From Saprospiraceae bacterium (GTDB lineage: Bacteria > Bacteroidota > Bacteroidia > Chitinophagales > Saprospiraceae): DNA of 64,000 nt. The position numbers and the translations under genes are program-made. Shown piece after piece: positions 10,939 to 21,088 of this stretch (positions are counted from its first letter, which is position 1; every line of letters begins with the position of its first letter). The stretch lies in the NCBI GenBank assembly GCA_016710115.1, contig JADJLN010000013.1, positions 1 through 64,000 on the forward strand, in the 5' to 3' direction. The notes under the pieces were generated by a model, which was not told the DNA's origin, made no database searches, and worked only from the letters and a program-made list of their open reading frames with translations.

Positions 10939-13834
10939 CTATTTGTTGCCGACACCGGGCTTCAATGTCCCGTTCTCAGTCATGTTCTCGAAATAATACG
11001 TTTCATCCACCGGACGCAATGCACGCTTGAACCACAGCGGGCGTCTCAGTCCACCGGGCCCGGGTGCAGGCCGCGTCATCTTCAACCATTCCCGATAGAT
11101 CTCCATCGATTTGTTGGTGTCCACAAAAATATCTCCGTACTTGTCCTCCGGTCCCGCCTTCTCGATCCGCACTCGCTGATGCCAGCAATGCATACCCGAG
11201 ATCGGATCCGGATGGACCGGGAAGGTGATGTTCTGATGCACACCGCCATCGCTCCAGAAGATCCGACTCGAATCCTTGTCCTTACTTTCAAATGGCTTGA
11301 TCCCTGAAATAGTCGACATCTTCCAGCCTCCCTTGCCATCATTCTTGATGGAAACCGTATTCGTCGCCCACCGATTGCCGGTTTGGTCTTCCGGACGGCG
11401 CCAGCGACCGAGGTGGTGGGAACAAGCTACCACACCGGGCTTCATGCCTTCCGTCACCCACACCTTATCAACAAAATAGCCGATATCCGTATTCATCTTC
11501 ACCAGATCACCGGTCTTGAGGTTGAATTTGCGGGCATCCTCCGGATGCATCCAGACCGGGTTGCGATTGGAAATTTCATACAGCCATTTGGCATTTCCCG
11601 AGCGGGAGTGGATCAGGGTCGGCAGTCGGAATGTCGGCACCAGCACATATTCTCCCTTGCTTTTATCCAGTGTCTCGGGATGAATATGACTCTTGATATA
11701 CGTCGGCAACGCATATTCTGGCCACCCCCACTCGATCATGGTTTTGGAGAAAAACTCATTTTTCCTCGACGGAGTTGGGAAGCCTTCAACAGCCTTTCCA
11801 TCCACCATGATGCCAATTGCCTTGCCGTTCTTTTTAACCACCGGGTCCGCTCATCCACTTCTGAACCCCGAGAACATCCGCATTGACCTCATTCAGATTC
11901 TGATGATAACAATGTGGCTCGATCTCGAATGCACCAAACTTTTTCATGTAGTCCAGTGGATTCAACCCTTCTTTTTCTGCAGCTGCCGGCAACCCCGGGA
12001 CACGCTCGAATATGTACTGGTAGTATTCATCAATGTTCACCTTTTCACCCGGACGATAGGGCGACAGGAAATGCTCGCGAATACCCAGACTGCCATCCGG
12101 GTCGATCCGCCAGCTGAGCTCGATCCAGAACTCGTCCTCTTCCCAGACTTCACCCGGATTAGACTCCCAGGTGAAAGTCACCGGTTTGCCATTTCGACGC
12201 GCTGCTTCTCTCAGCACCGGCTGTCGGAATGCAATCCACTTGCCGGAGTGTGTCTCATAGCTGTTGATGTCATGCCGCTCGCTGGCCAGTCCCATAGGAA
12301 GCACATAGTCGGCAAAAAAAGCAGTCTCGCTCCATGTCGGTGTCAGGGCTGCATGCAGGCCAAATTTCGACTCATCACTGAATGCCTCGATCCACGAGAA
12401 ACCGTCCGGATAGGTCCAGACCGGATTGAACACCCTGGAGAAATAGACATCCATTTTCCCTCGGCCCTCTTTGAGGAAGTGCGGGAGCAGGAAGCTCATT
12501 TCAAAAAAGGCCAATGGGTACTCGTTCGGAAAATGCAATTCGTTCCAGAACTTCTGGGCAGGTGGTTTGGCAAAGAAGCTGGGTTTGAATTTGTTCCATT
12601 CGCTCGGCATGGTTCCCCCTTTTGTGCCAACCGATCCGGTCAGGACATTGAGAAAATGCAATGTCCGCGCAACAGCCCATCCCCCCAGATTACCCGAGCC
12701 GGCGCTGCGCCAGTTGTGGGTGGCAAACTGCTCGCCTGCCTCACCGATCAATCGCGCCGTTTCCCGGATCATCTCCGGTCGCACCCCACTTTCCTCATAG
12801 GCGTATTCCGGTGTGTACTCGGCATAGGTCTCCCGGAGTTTTTCGATGTAGTTTTCAAAGGTGACTGGTGTGCCCGGGTGCATATGCTCCAGGAATTCAT
12901 TCCAATTCACCCATTGTTCCATATAGGCGCGGTTGTACAGTCCTTCATCCAGGATGATCTTGGCCATGGCCAGAAGCACGGCGGCTTCCGAGCCGGGATA
13001 GGACGGCATCCAGTAATCACTCATGCTCGCCGTGTTCGACAGGCGTGGATCCATGGTGATCAGTTTGGCACCCTTCATTTTTGCTTCAATGATCCGCTGC
13101 GCATGGGGATTGAAATAGTGTCCGCTTTCCAGGTGAGCAGAGATCAGCAGGATGACTTTGGCATGGGCATGATCCGGGCTGGGGCGGTCGTAACCGTACC
13201 AGATCGCATACCCGAAACGGGCACCAGACGAACAGATATTGGTATGACTGTTATGGCCGTCAATATTCCAGGATTGCAGGATGCGATCCATATAGCCTTC
13301 ATGTCCGGGGCGACCGACATGATAGGCGATCTCATTGTTTCTGCCCTCCTGGAGCGCCTTGCGAATTCGGCCGGAAATATCATCGAGCACCTGATCCCAG
13401 GTCACCCGTTCCCACTCGCCAGAACCCCGTTTCCCCTTTCGTTTCAGCGGATAGAGAATACGATCCGGATCCGTGATCTGGTTGATGGTCGCCGGACCTT
13501 TGGCACAGTTCCGTCCTCGGCTGGCGGGATGGTAGGGGTTGCCTTCAAATTTCCGGACTTGCCCTGTTTCCTTGTCAATAAACGCTGTCAGGCCACACGC
13601 GCTTTCGCAATTGAAGCAGGTTGTCGGGATGATCTGATAGTGCTTTTGCTCCCTTTTCGGATGCGCCTTGGCCTCATATTCCACCCAGTCATCCCACTTC
13701 TCGGGAGGGGGAAAACTCGTCAGATCGGTCGTTTGAGTCAGGTGCGGAAGGTCCAGTTCCCTGTTCTGATGGAGATTGGGAATAATGCCAATGGATTCCG
13801 CAAGGCGCTCGATAAATCCGGGTTTCTTTGTCAT
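10939..13834 (-). CDS. SoeA-like molybdopterin oxidoreductase catalytic subunit, one frameshift
   Basis: About 965 residues, of the DMSO-reductase superfamily. An N-terminal [4Fe-4S] motif has C73, C76, C80 and C110 (CFNCESACG ... RGRNCAKG). HTNICSSGARFG provides a candidate Mo-ligand Cys at about residue 201. No twin-arginine signal is present, so the enzyme should be cytoplasmic, as in SoeABC sulfite dehydrogenase and polysulfide-reductase-like complex 3 rather than periplasmic PsrA. The frame breaks near 11842; removing one base from the cccggtgg stretch gives GPVVKKNGKAIGI. Length, missing Tat signal and FeS/NrfD and SulP neighbours support sulfite oxidation to sulfate. Alternatives are thiosulfate or polysulfide reductases of the same superfamily. 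Confidence 0.7.
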
Positions 13835-13848
13835 AGCCTGCTATCGAT

Positions 13849-15470
13849 TTAACTGAGTGGTACACGCTGTGGTGCTTCAACCCAGATGTGTTCTGTAATA
13901 TAGATGCCGATCAGGACCAGCAGGGCAGCAATGGACATGGCGAATGGAGACATGTCACCCAGCCAGAGCAACGCCAGTGGAACCAGGTTGCCGATCAGGA
14001 TGGTACCGATCCAGAACCCGGTTTTGTACCGGCCACGAAGAATCATTTCCACGACACGGTGTGTGTCGTGTGTCGAATGGGGAACGGCCAGCTCTGCGAC
14101 CAGGATGACCAGATTCAACCCGATGGTCACCTGGAAGAATGTGTTCAGAAAGGCCGTCCAACCCTGCTCCGCCCCGGTAACCAGGTTGATCAGCAGGAAG
14201 GCTGCGGCTCCGGCCATCAGACTGTGAACAAGCATATGCAGAGGCAGTGTCGGGCTTTGCCAGAAGTCCCTTCCTTTGGCCTGAGCAAACAGGAATGCGG
14301 TGTACACGGACACCAGCACCGCCAGTCCGGCCATCAACCATTGAACCAGACTGTTTATCTGGCCCAGATACAACAGCACCAGGGATAACGCCATGAATCC
14401 TCCGAAAAACGTGATCGCATAACCACCTCGGGGCAGCCATGATTTCCACTGCGGACGGAGCAGGACATACACGAACCGGGTGGGCTGATCGAGGTCCATG
14501 ACCGGAGGGCACCTGTGGCCGCCAGAAAGAAAATACCTGTTCCCAGGCCCCAGTACTGGCCGGCCAGATTCGGCCCGACAGCACCCAGTATCCAGGCCAG
14601 GAAAGGCACCAGAATGGCGCCTGTTGCAATAGCCTTAGTCCAGACATAGCCGGACACTTCCCACCCCCACAAAATACCCTTGTCGGGTGCATCATACACG
14701 CGCCTGGGCTTTTTACCGATCAGCAGATCGACCGAACGGGCTGTTCCATTGCGAGTCACCTCATCTGTGGTTGTCTCCTGACCGTTCACTTCCATCAGTG
14801 CAGACACAACGTCCGGATTGGAAAATGCCATTTTCTCTGCTGCCTTGGCAAAATGGCCGACACCGCCTTCCTGGCGGCTCCACATATAATCCTGCTTTTT
14901 ATCGGTGAGCGACGGGTTCAGCGAGGCATCATCGGCGTCGATATAAAACAGATTGGGGACGGTTCCTTTTTCCGGTTTTCGAACTTTGACCGGTTGTCTG
15001 CCCAGCAACTGGGATATTTCCGATTCCGGATTGTCCATGTCTCCGGAAATGATCGCGTGTTCGGGACAGACATTGACACAAGCGGGTTCGAGACCAATAT
15101 CGACTCGATGCGCACAATAGTTACACTTCGCAGCAGTATGCGTTTGGGGGTCGATATAGAGGGCATCATAAGGACAGGCCTGCATACAGGATTTGCACGC
15201 GATGCACCGGTCCTTGTCGAAGTCGACAATCCCATCTTCGCGAATGTACAATGCCTCAACAGGACAGATTTCCACACAGGGGGCATCCGTACAATGGTTG
15301 CACCGCATCACGGAAAACAGCCGCCGGGTATGGGGAAACTCCCCTTTCTCCACCTGTTTGACCCAGGTCCGGTTGACTCCGACCGGCACATCGTGTTCCG
15401 ACTTGCAGGCCGTGGTACAGGCATGACAACCGATACATTTCCGGTTGTCAATGATAAAACCGTATTTCAT
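13849..15470 (-). CDS. fused four-cluster ferredoxin (SoeB-like) and NrfD-type membrane anchor (SoeC-like), one frameshift
   Basis: Residues 1-140 hold 16 Cys arranged for four [4Fe-4S] clusters (CIGCHACTTAC; CNHC..PCVEIC; CIACKSCMQAC; CNYC...ACVNVC). After a linker of about 140 residues, transmembrane segments begin near residue 290 (GYVWTKAIATGAILVPFLAWILGAV) and continue through an NrfD-like anchor to the stop at 13849. The two parts lie in different frames that meet at about 14514; one more C in ctccgg reads through ATGALPVMDLDQPTRF, so a single fused polypeptide of about 540 residues is likely. Electrons from the molybdoenzyme would pass through the clusters to the quinone pool. It lies 15 bp before the catalytic-subunit gene. 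Confidence 0.75.
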
Positions 15471-15573
15471 AGTGTCCGTTTTCTCAAAGCCATTCGATGT
15501 GCCAGGTCCAGTACCTGGAAATTGCTCTTCACACGCAGATCTCTTTTTCTTACTAAATCGGTCCGGTGATCAT

Positions 15574-16994
15574 CTATGATTTGACCAGTGTGCTCGGACA
15601 GACATAATCCGTCAGCGGCAGACCGGCCGCCGCAAAATCGTCAAAATTTCCGATCACATTGACCAGCTTGTCAAAGCCTCTTGCTTTCAGAATGGAGGCT
15701 GCGACGGTCGACCTGTAGCCAGTTCGGCAATGCAGATAATATTCCTGATCGCGATTGATCTCTTCCATTTGCAGGTTGAGAAAATCCAGCGGCAATGACT
15801 TGGCCTTATCCAGGTGTTCACCGGTAAATTCTCCCGGTTTGCGCACATCCAGCACCTTTTCTGCCTGTCCGGATTTCCACCGTTCTGCAAAGGTGGTGGT
15901 ATCAATTACATCGATCGAATCGACCTCCTTTCCAGCTGCCTTCCAGGCCGGGAATCCTCCATTCAGATACCCGATGGCGTTGTCATATCCGACTCGCGCC
16001 AGACGCATGACCGTCTCCTCCTCACGACCCTCCGGGGCAACAATGAGGATCTCCTGTTGAATATCCGGCACAAGGGCTCCGACCCATGGAGCAAATCCAC
16101 CGTCAATGCCAATGAATATCGAATTGGGGATAAAGCCTTCCACGAATTCGGTGTTCTCCCGAACATCCATGATCAGTGCTCCTGTTTCATTGGCCATGGA
16201 TTCAAATTCATCGGGTGTCAGCGCATGCGCTCCCCGTTCCATGACGACATCGATCGATTCGTAGCCCTTTTTATTCAGGGCGGCATTCTTGGCAAAATAC
16301 TGAGGTGGTGCGAGGAGGCCAGCGGTGACTTCTGGATAAACTCCGATCTGGTCATATCTGCACGCAGGGCATAGTTGGTCCGTTTCTGATTGCCCAGGGT
16401 ATCCCAGGTTTCGGAGCTCATATTTTTTCCGCAGGCCGATCCGGCACCGTGCGCGGGGTAAACGATCACATCATCGGGAAGCGACATCACCTTGTTGCGA
16501 AGTGAATCAAACAACCAGCCTGCAAGATCTTCCTGGGTCAGGCCCGTGGCTTTCTGTGCCAGATCAGGACGACCGACATCACCGATAAAGAGCGTGTCGC
16601 CACTGAAGAGGGCAACGGGTTTGGCATCCTCATCCCGCAACAGATAGCAGGTACTTTCTGGTGTATGACCGGGCGTGTGTAACACCTCCACCGACACCCG
16701 ACCGATCTGAAACCGCTCGCCATCGGTGGCTTCATGCATCTCAAATTCGGTCTTTGCCGACGGACCATAGACGATGGTCGCTCCCGACTTTCGGGCCAGA
16801 TCGATATGGCCGGATACGAAGTCGGCATGGAAATGTGTCTCGAAAATGTATTTGATGGTTGCACCATCCTGATGCGCCCGTTCGATATAAGGAGCTGTTT
16901 CGCGAAGCGGGTCAATAATGGCTGCTTCACCATTGCTTTCGATATAGTAGGCACCCTGGGCCAGACAACCGGTATAAATTTGTTCAATCTTCAT
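15574..16994 (-). CDS. MBL-fold / double rhodanese protein 2 (persulfide dioxygenase-like), one frameshift
   Basis: A paralogue of the protein at 7598-9007 with the same order: MBL domain (THFHADFVSGH, HTPGHTPES, SGDTLFIGDVGRPDL, YPAHGAG), a first rhodanese lacking the loop Cys (IVAPEGREE), and a second rhodanese with an active Cys (YLHCRTGYRS). The frame breaks near 16331; one extra G gives FIQKVTAGLLAPPQYFAKNAALNKKGYE. Predicted role: oxidation of protein or low-molecular-weight persulfide to sulfite in the cytoplasm. As first gene of the run leading into the SoeBC/SoeA/SulP genes it would feed sulfite to them; a 103-bp gap separates it from the FeS-NrfD gene. Confidence 0.85.
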
Positions 16995-17073
16995 AAATGA
17001 TGATTTCCTTCTTGTTGTAATAATGATTCATTGGTTTGCTCGCCAAAGTTATTGTTCCCGTTCCATGGCTTTT

Positions 17074-17087
17074 GTGATCCTGGTCAC
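17074..17087. promoter_or_regulatory. CRP/FNR-type palindrome upstream of MBL-rhodanese gene 2
   Basis: GTGATCCTGGTCAC, one base different from the site at 7522-7535, lies 80 bp upstream of the start at 16994 and probably controls the soe-like operon. Confidence 0.5.
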
Positions 17088-17221
17088 GTACGGGATCTGG
17101 AGGCAATCAAGATACAATTATCTGTGGATAGCAACTTCGCTGCCTGTATTCCAGGTCGGAGAGTCCAGATCAGTGAATCCAGTTCTGTCAAAGCCCGGGA
17201 TGAAAAGCCATTGACAATTCC

Positions 17222-17256
17222 TTGACAAATGAAGGCCATACCGGGAAGTACTATTG
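17222..17256 (+). promoter_or_regulatory. candidate Bacteroidota-type promoter
   Basis: TTGACA at 17222 and TACTATTG at 17249, 21 bases apart, resemble the Bacteroidota -33 (TTTG/TTG) and -7 (TAnnTTTG) elements and lie 45 bp before the sensor gene start at 17301. Weak evidence. Confidence 0.3.
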
Positions 17257-17300
17257 TCTGGTGATTCGTTTTGATATCAACAGTTTCATCCTATCCAACC

Positions 17301-17834
17301 ATGGAAAATTCAACGACCCCGGCAGGCTGGAAGCAATTCCTGTTCCGCCACATGCTGACCATTCTGCTTATCCTGCTCTCTTTGGGTATCTTCTTATGGG
17401 GATGGTTCTCTCTTCGATCCCAGAAAGCGCAGTTTCTGAAAGAAAAGACAACGATGATCGACAGTTATGAAGCCCGGATCGACACGGTACAGCTGGAAGG
17501 CATGGAATTGACTTCCAAGGTGCTGTCCTGGGCCGTTCGCAGCGAAGTCAGTCGACAGAACAACGAACAGGTCAACCAGTTCTTTCTGCAGTTTATTCAG
17601 GAAGCTAACGTGTCCAAAGCACAGTATGTGGATGCGGAAACGGGTGTCATCCTCCTCTCCACCGACAAGAAGGATGAGGGAACATCGCTGCTCAACACCC
17701 TCCTCCTGACATCGGGAAAGCAGGTGGTAGAACAGGATTCATTGCGATGGCGGATCGCCACCCCGGTGATGGGGCTCAACCAGAAACTGGGGGTGTTGAT
17801 TGTCGAATCGCCGAGGAATGTTCAGTCTGAGTAG
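17301..17834 (+). CDS. single-pass membrane protein, possible sensor
   Basis: 177 residues starting MENSTTPAGWKQF. One strong membrane segment (about residues 12-35, MLTILLILLSLGIFLWGW) is followed by a helical stalk and an extracytoplasmic-looking domain (YVDAETGVILLSTDKKDEGTSL ... WRIATPVMGLNQKLGVLIVES) whose layout recalls small Cache/PAS-like sensory folds. There is no output domain. It lies 39 bp upstream of the TPR-adenylate cyclase gene on the same strand, so it may sense a signal for that cyclase. Family not recognised. Confidence 0.6.
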   Translation: MENSTTPAGWKQFLFRHMLTILLILLSLGIFLWGWFSLRSQKAQFLKEKTTMIDSYEARIDTVQLEGMELTSKVLSWAVRSEVSRQNNEQVNQFFLQFIQEANVSKAQYVDAETGVILLSTDKKDEGTSLLNTLLLTSGKQVVEQDSLRWRIATPVMGLNQKLGVLIVESPRNVQSE

Positions 17835-17873
17835 AGCAAATCCTGAACCTGCAGAAGTGGTTATCTTCACCGC

Positions 17874-20033
17874 ATGAGGCAAAGCATCCTCCTTTTTTTC
17901 CTGATCGGTGGAATGATCCCCCTGTCCGGACAGAATGAAATTCTCGACAGCCTCCTGCTGGAGTTGGCCAGGCAACAGTCGGATACCTCCCGTGTCCTTA
18001 CCTTGGCCGAAGCGGCATGGGAACTGAAGATCGAGGATCCCGCCCGTGCGCGCCGACTGCTCCAGGACGCCATCTGTCTGACCCAGGAGATCGGCTATTT
18101 GCAAGGCGAAGCCACCGTGTTCAATTATTTCGGTGTACTGGAGACAATCCATGACCGGTATGCAGACGCGATCCGGTATTTCACCTGGGCCTTGCCCTTG
18201 CGGGAAAAACTGGGCGACCGGAAGGGTGTCGCTTCGATCTATAACAACCTGGGGAACATCTATGAAAGCCAGGGTGAGGGTCTGGAGGCATTGGCCAATT
18301 TCCAATATTCCCTGAAAATTCTGGAACAACTGGGTGATTCTGCGCGAATCGCCCGTGCCACATACAGCATGGCTGTCGTCCATGAATCGCTGGGCAACTA
18401 TCCCGAGGCGCTGAACCATCTGTATGACTTTCTGGGGTTTGTCGAACCGCGGGATGACAAGGAGGAGATCGCTTCCGGCTACAATCTGATCGGCAATATC
18501 AAGTCGGAGATCGAACTGACGGAAGAGGCGATGAGCTGGTATCATCGCGCACGTATTATCCGTGAACAGATGGATGACGGCTGGGCATTGGCCTATACCT
18601 ACCAGAATCTGGGCAATACAGAAGATAATATCGGCGAGAAATTCCAGGATAGGGACCTGGGTGACTCCGCGATCGTGCATCACCTGCGGGCGCTCGACTG
18701 GTTGGATAAAGCCAATGCGATCTATGTGGAATATGAAGACCCTTCCGGTCTGGCCGATATCGCCAATAACCGCGGAGTCGTTGAAAAGAATCTGGGCTCA
18801 GCGTATCAATTGATCGGCGATCAGGCGGCTGCGCAGAAGGCCTGGAAACGGGCAATTGTTCATTTGGAATCTGCACGTCAGTCGCGTGAAGAGCTGGGCG
18901 ATCAGGTCGGGGTGATCGAAGCCATCAACGGGCTCGGTGACGTGGCTCGCCGTCAGGGAAGATATCGGGAAGCTCTGGCTTTTACTCAGAGCTATTTTGA
19001 ACTGGCCCTAGCGATCGATAATGGCAAGTTTATCCGCAACGGATGGAAGGACCTGGCCCGGGTGCACAAGGCGTTGGGCAACTGGAAAGAGGCCCTGCGT
19101 TGTCATGAAAACTATGAAGATCTGCGATGGCAGGAATTCAATGACAAGCGGGTCAAGGATTATGAACGTCGGGAAGTCCTGTACGGGGATCTGAAAAAAC
19201 AGATCAAGCTCGAAAAGCAGGAACAGGAAATCGCCTTGCAGGATGCCCGGTTGAGTGAGGCGCGGACGAGACAGCGGGCGTTAATGGGTGGCGGACTGGC
19301 CTTGGCATTACTCGCACTCCTATTATATAATCGCTACCGAATCAAAAATAAAGCGAACAAGGATCTGGAAGAAAAGAATGCCATTATTGACGCGGAACGA
19401 AAGAAATCGGATGACTTACTGTTGAACATCCTGCCGGCAACGACTGCACGAGAGCTCAAGGAAACCGGGCGGGCGCAGGCGAAACATTATGATTCTGTGA
19501 CTGTCCTGTTTACTGATTTTTCCGGCTTCACGGCGACGGCTGCCAAACTGGCCCCGGCTGATCTGGTGGAGGAGCTCGACACCTGTTTCCGGGCCTTTGA
19601 TGCGATCACCAGCCGACATGGGATCGAAAAGATCAAGACCATCGGTGATTCCTATCTCTGTGTGGGTGGCTTGCCGGAAGAACGTGAGGGCCATGCCCTG
19701 GATGTCGTTCGGGCTGCACAGGAGATGCAGGAATGGATGGAAGCTCGAGTGGTGAAATTGGCCAATGAAGGTCGCCCCTTCTTCCGCATGCGGGCAGGAA
19801 TTCATACCGGACCTGTGGTTGCCGGTGTGGTGGGCGACCGGAAGTTTGCCTATGACATCTGGGGAGATACAGTGAATACGGCGGCACGAATGGAGAGCAA
19901 CAGCGAGCCGGGCCGGATCAATCTGTCTGCTGCAACCTGGGTGGAAGTACGGGACCAGATCACCTGTTCACCCCGGGGCGCGATCGAAGCCAAGGGCAAA
20001 GGGATGCTGGAGATGTATTTTGTCGAAAATTGA
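17874..20033 (+). CDS. TPR-repeat class III adenylate cyclase, membrane-anchored
   Basis: 719 residues: signal peptide (1-20), about eight TPR motifs (30-430), coiled coil, one membrane segment (about 468-488), then a class III cyclase domain. Metal-binding Asp are D548 (FTDFSGF) and D592 (KTIGDSY); K588 and D661 (YDIWGD) occupy adenine-specifying positions, and N668/R672 the transition-state positions, so ATP rather than GTP should be the substrate. The TPR region would lie outside the cytoplasmic membrane. Transcribed with the upstream putative sensor. cAMP made here could act through CRP-type regulators; the link to the GTGA-N6-TCAC sites of the neighbouring sulfur island is my inference. 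Confidence 0.9.
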   Translation: MRQSILLFFLIGGMIPLSGQNEILDSLLLELARQQSDTSRVLTLAEAAWELKIEDPARARRLLQDAICLTQEIGYLQGEATVFNYFGVLETIHDRYADAIRYFTWALPLREKLGDRKGVASIYNNLGNIYESQGEGLEALANFQYSLKILEQLGDSARIARATYSMAVVHESLGNYPEALNHLYDFLGFVEPRDDKEEIASGYNLIGNIKSEIELTEEAMSWYHRARIIREQMDDGWALAYTYQNLGNTEDNIGEKFQDRDLGDSAIVHHLRALDWLDKANAIYVEYEDPSGLADIANNRGVVEKNLGSAYQLIGDQAAAQKAWKRAIVHLESARQSREELGDQVGVIEAINGLGDVARRQGRYREALAFTQSYFELALAIDNGKFIRNGWKDLARVHKALGNWKEALRCHENYEDLRWQEFNDKRVKDYERREVLYGDLKKQIKLEKQEQEIALQDARLSEARTRQRALMGGGLALALLALLLYNRYRIKNKANKDLEEKNAIIDAERKKSDDLLLNILPATTARELKETGRAQAKHYDSVTVLFTDFSGFTATAAKLAPADLVEELDTCFRAFDAITSRHGIEKIKTIGDSYLCVGGLPEEREGHALDVVRAAQEMQEWMEARVVKLANEGRPFFRMRAGIHTGPVVAGVVGDRKFAYDIWGDTVNTAARMESNSEPGRINLSAATWVEVRDQITCSPRGAIEAKGKGMLEMYFVEN

Positions 20034-20080
20034 AGGGAAGCAGGCAGCAGATAGAAACGCTGCGGCGTTTAGAATAAAAG

Positions 20081-20175
20081 AAGGCAGCCCCACCAACAAT
20101 AACCTTATCAACCTGGTGCTTTAACCTATTGCACTTTCGAAAACGGAGTATGAGAAGAAAAGGGGCTGCCTTTTT
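20081..20175 (+). terminator. long stem-loop with U tract (terminator or structured RNA)
   Basis: A perfect 11-bp stem (AAGGCAGCCCC at 20081-20091 with GGGGCTGCCTT at 20162-20172) closes about 70 nt and is followed by T's. The loop is unusually long for a simple terminator and contains a smaller CACC/GGTG pairing. It lies 47 bp after the cyclase stop. Confidence 0.5.
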
Positions 20176-20288
20176 AATCTTACACTCAAACGCCCCCATT
20201 GCGTTCCCCGGTATGTGGAATTTGTTAGAAAAAGATTAAAAAGGGGGAATTACCATCATTTCTGGGCTAGAACGACTGCATTTCTCAG

Positions 20289-20950
20289 GAGGTTATGAGT
20301 CCTGGAGGTTATGAGGTTATGAGGTTATGAGTGGAGAAGTTGAGGGGTCGAGGGGGAAAGTTATTGAGTTAAGGGGTTATTCCGATATTTCGAAAAGGAA
20401 CAGAGGTGTCCGTAATTAGTTAAATGCAGTAGGTCGCTCCCATCCTGTTCATCCTCAAATCCTGAGAATCCTGATGCTGACAATTTGCGATATTTGGTGT
20501 TTCATGCCTGCCGGCAGTCAAGATTTCAATGATTCGAATAATGCCTGCGAAACGAGCCCTGAAGGGGCGTAATAACTAAGCCCCAGGCAAAGCCTGGGGA
20601 TCCATCAGCACCAAATCAGAGCCCTGAAGGGGCGAAAGAGGCCTCTCTCGATCGGAGACACAACTGAATTTTTTGTGGCATCAGAGCAATTGGGTTTTCC
20701 AATTTTATTACACCCATACTACCCCTTTTTGCGGGAGAGGGGGTGTAGTGTATGAGTGGAGAAGTGGAGAAGTGGAGAAGTCGAGGAGAAAAGTTATTGA
20801 GGTCAGGGGTTACTTCCTTCGGCAGTCAGGATTTCGATATTTCGAAAAGACTAAGAGGTGTCCGTAGTCGGTCAAATGGTGTAGGTCTCTCCCATCCTGT
20901 TCATCCTCAAATCCTGAGAATCCTGATGCTGATAATGTGCGGTATTCAGT
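20289..20950. repeat. repeat-rich spacer: duplicated about 170-bp block and REP-like hairpins
   Basis: About 20330-20500 and 20755-20950 are an imperfect direct duplication; both contain ATCCTGTTCATCCTC followed by AATCCTGAGAATCCTGAT. Between them lie two GAGCCCTGAAGGGGCG-type units (20554-20569 and 20619-20634) and a perfect hairpin CCCCAGGC/GCCTGGGG (20581-20599). A short GGTTATGA run is at 20289-20336. No credible gene is present here; the short open frames are in low-complexity sequence. Confidence 0.7.
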
Positions 20951-21088
20951 GCTCGTTATTCGCTATTCGGCCGTTTTTGATAGAGATGGTCAGAGAGGAA
21001 TGAACTGGTTTGGATTCCGTGATAACCTCCCTCCTCCGGCGGGCTGGCACCCCAACCCCCGGACGAGACTACGTCTGTCTGGGCATGC

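Noticed and set aside
11693..13852. A 719-residue open frame on the plus strand opposite the SoeA-like gene
   Set aside because: It is fully antisense to a gene with clear family motifs, has no recognisable domain, and its length reflects few stops opposite this codon usage.
13849..15470. Respiratory nitrite or polysulfide reductase as the identity of the molybdoenzyme complex
   Set aside because: The catalytic subunit lacks a Tat signal and the neighbours are sulfur-oxidation type; still kept as an alternative rather than excluded.
17739..18683. A 314-residue antisense open frame opposite the TPR region of the cyclase
   Set aside because: Shadow of the TPR repeats; repetitive composition mirrors them.
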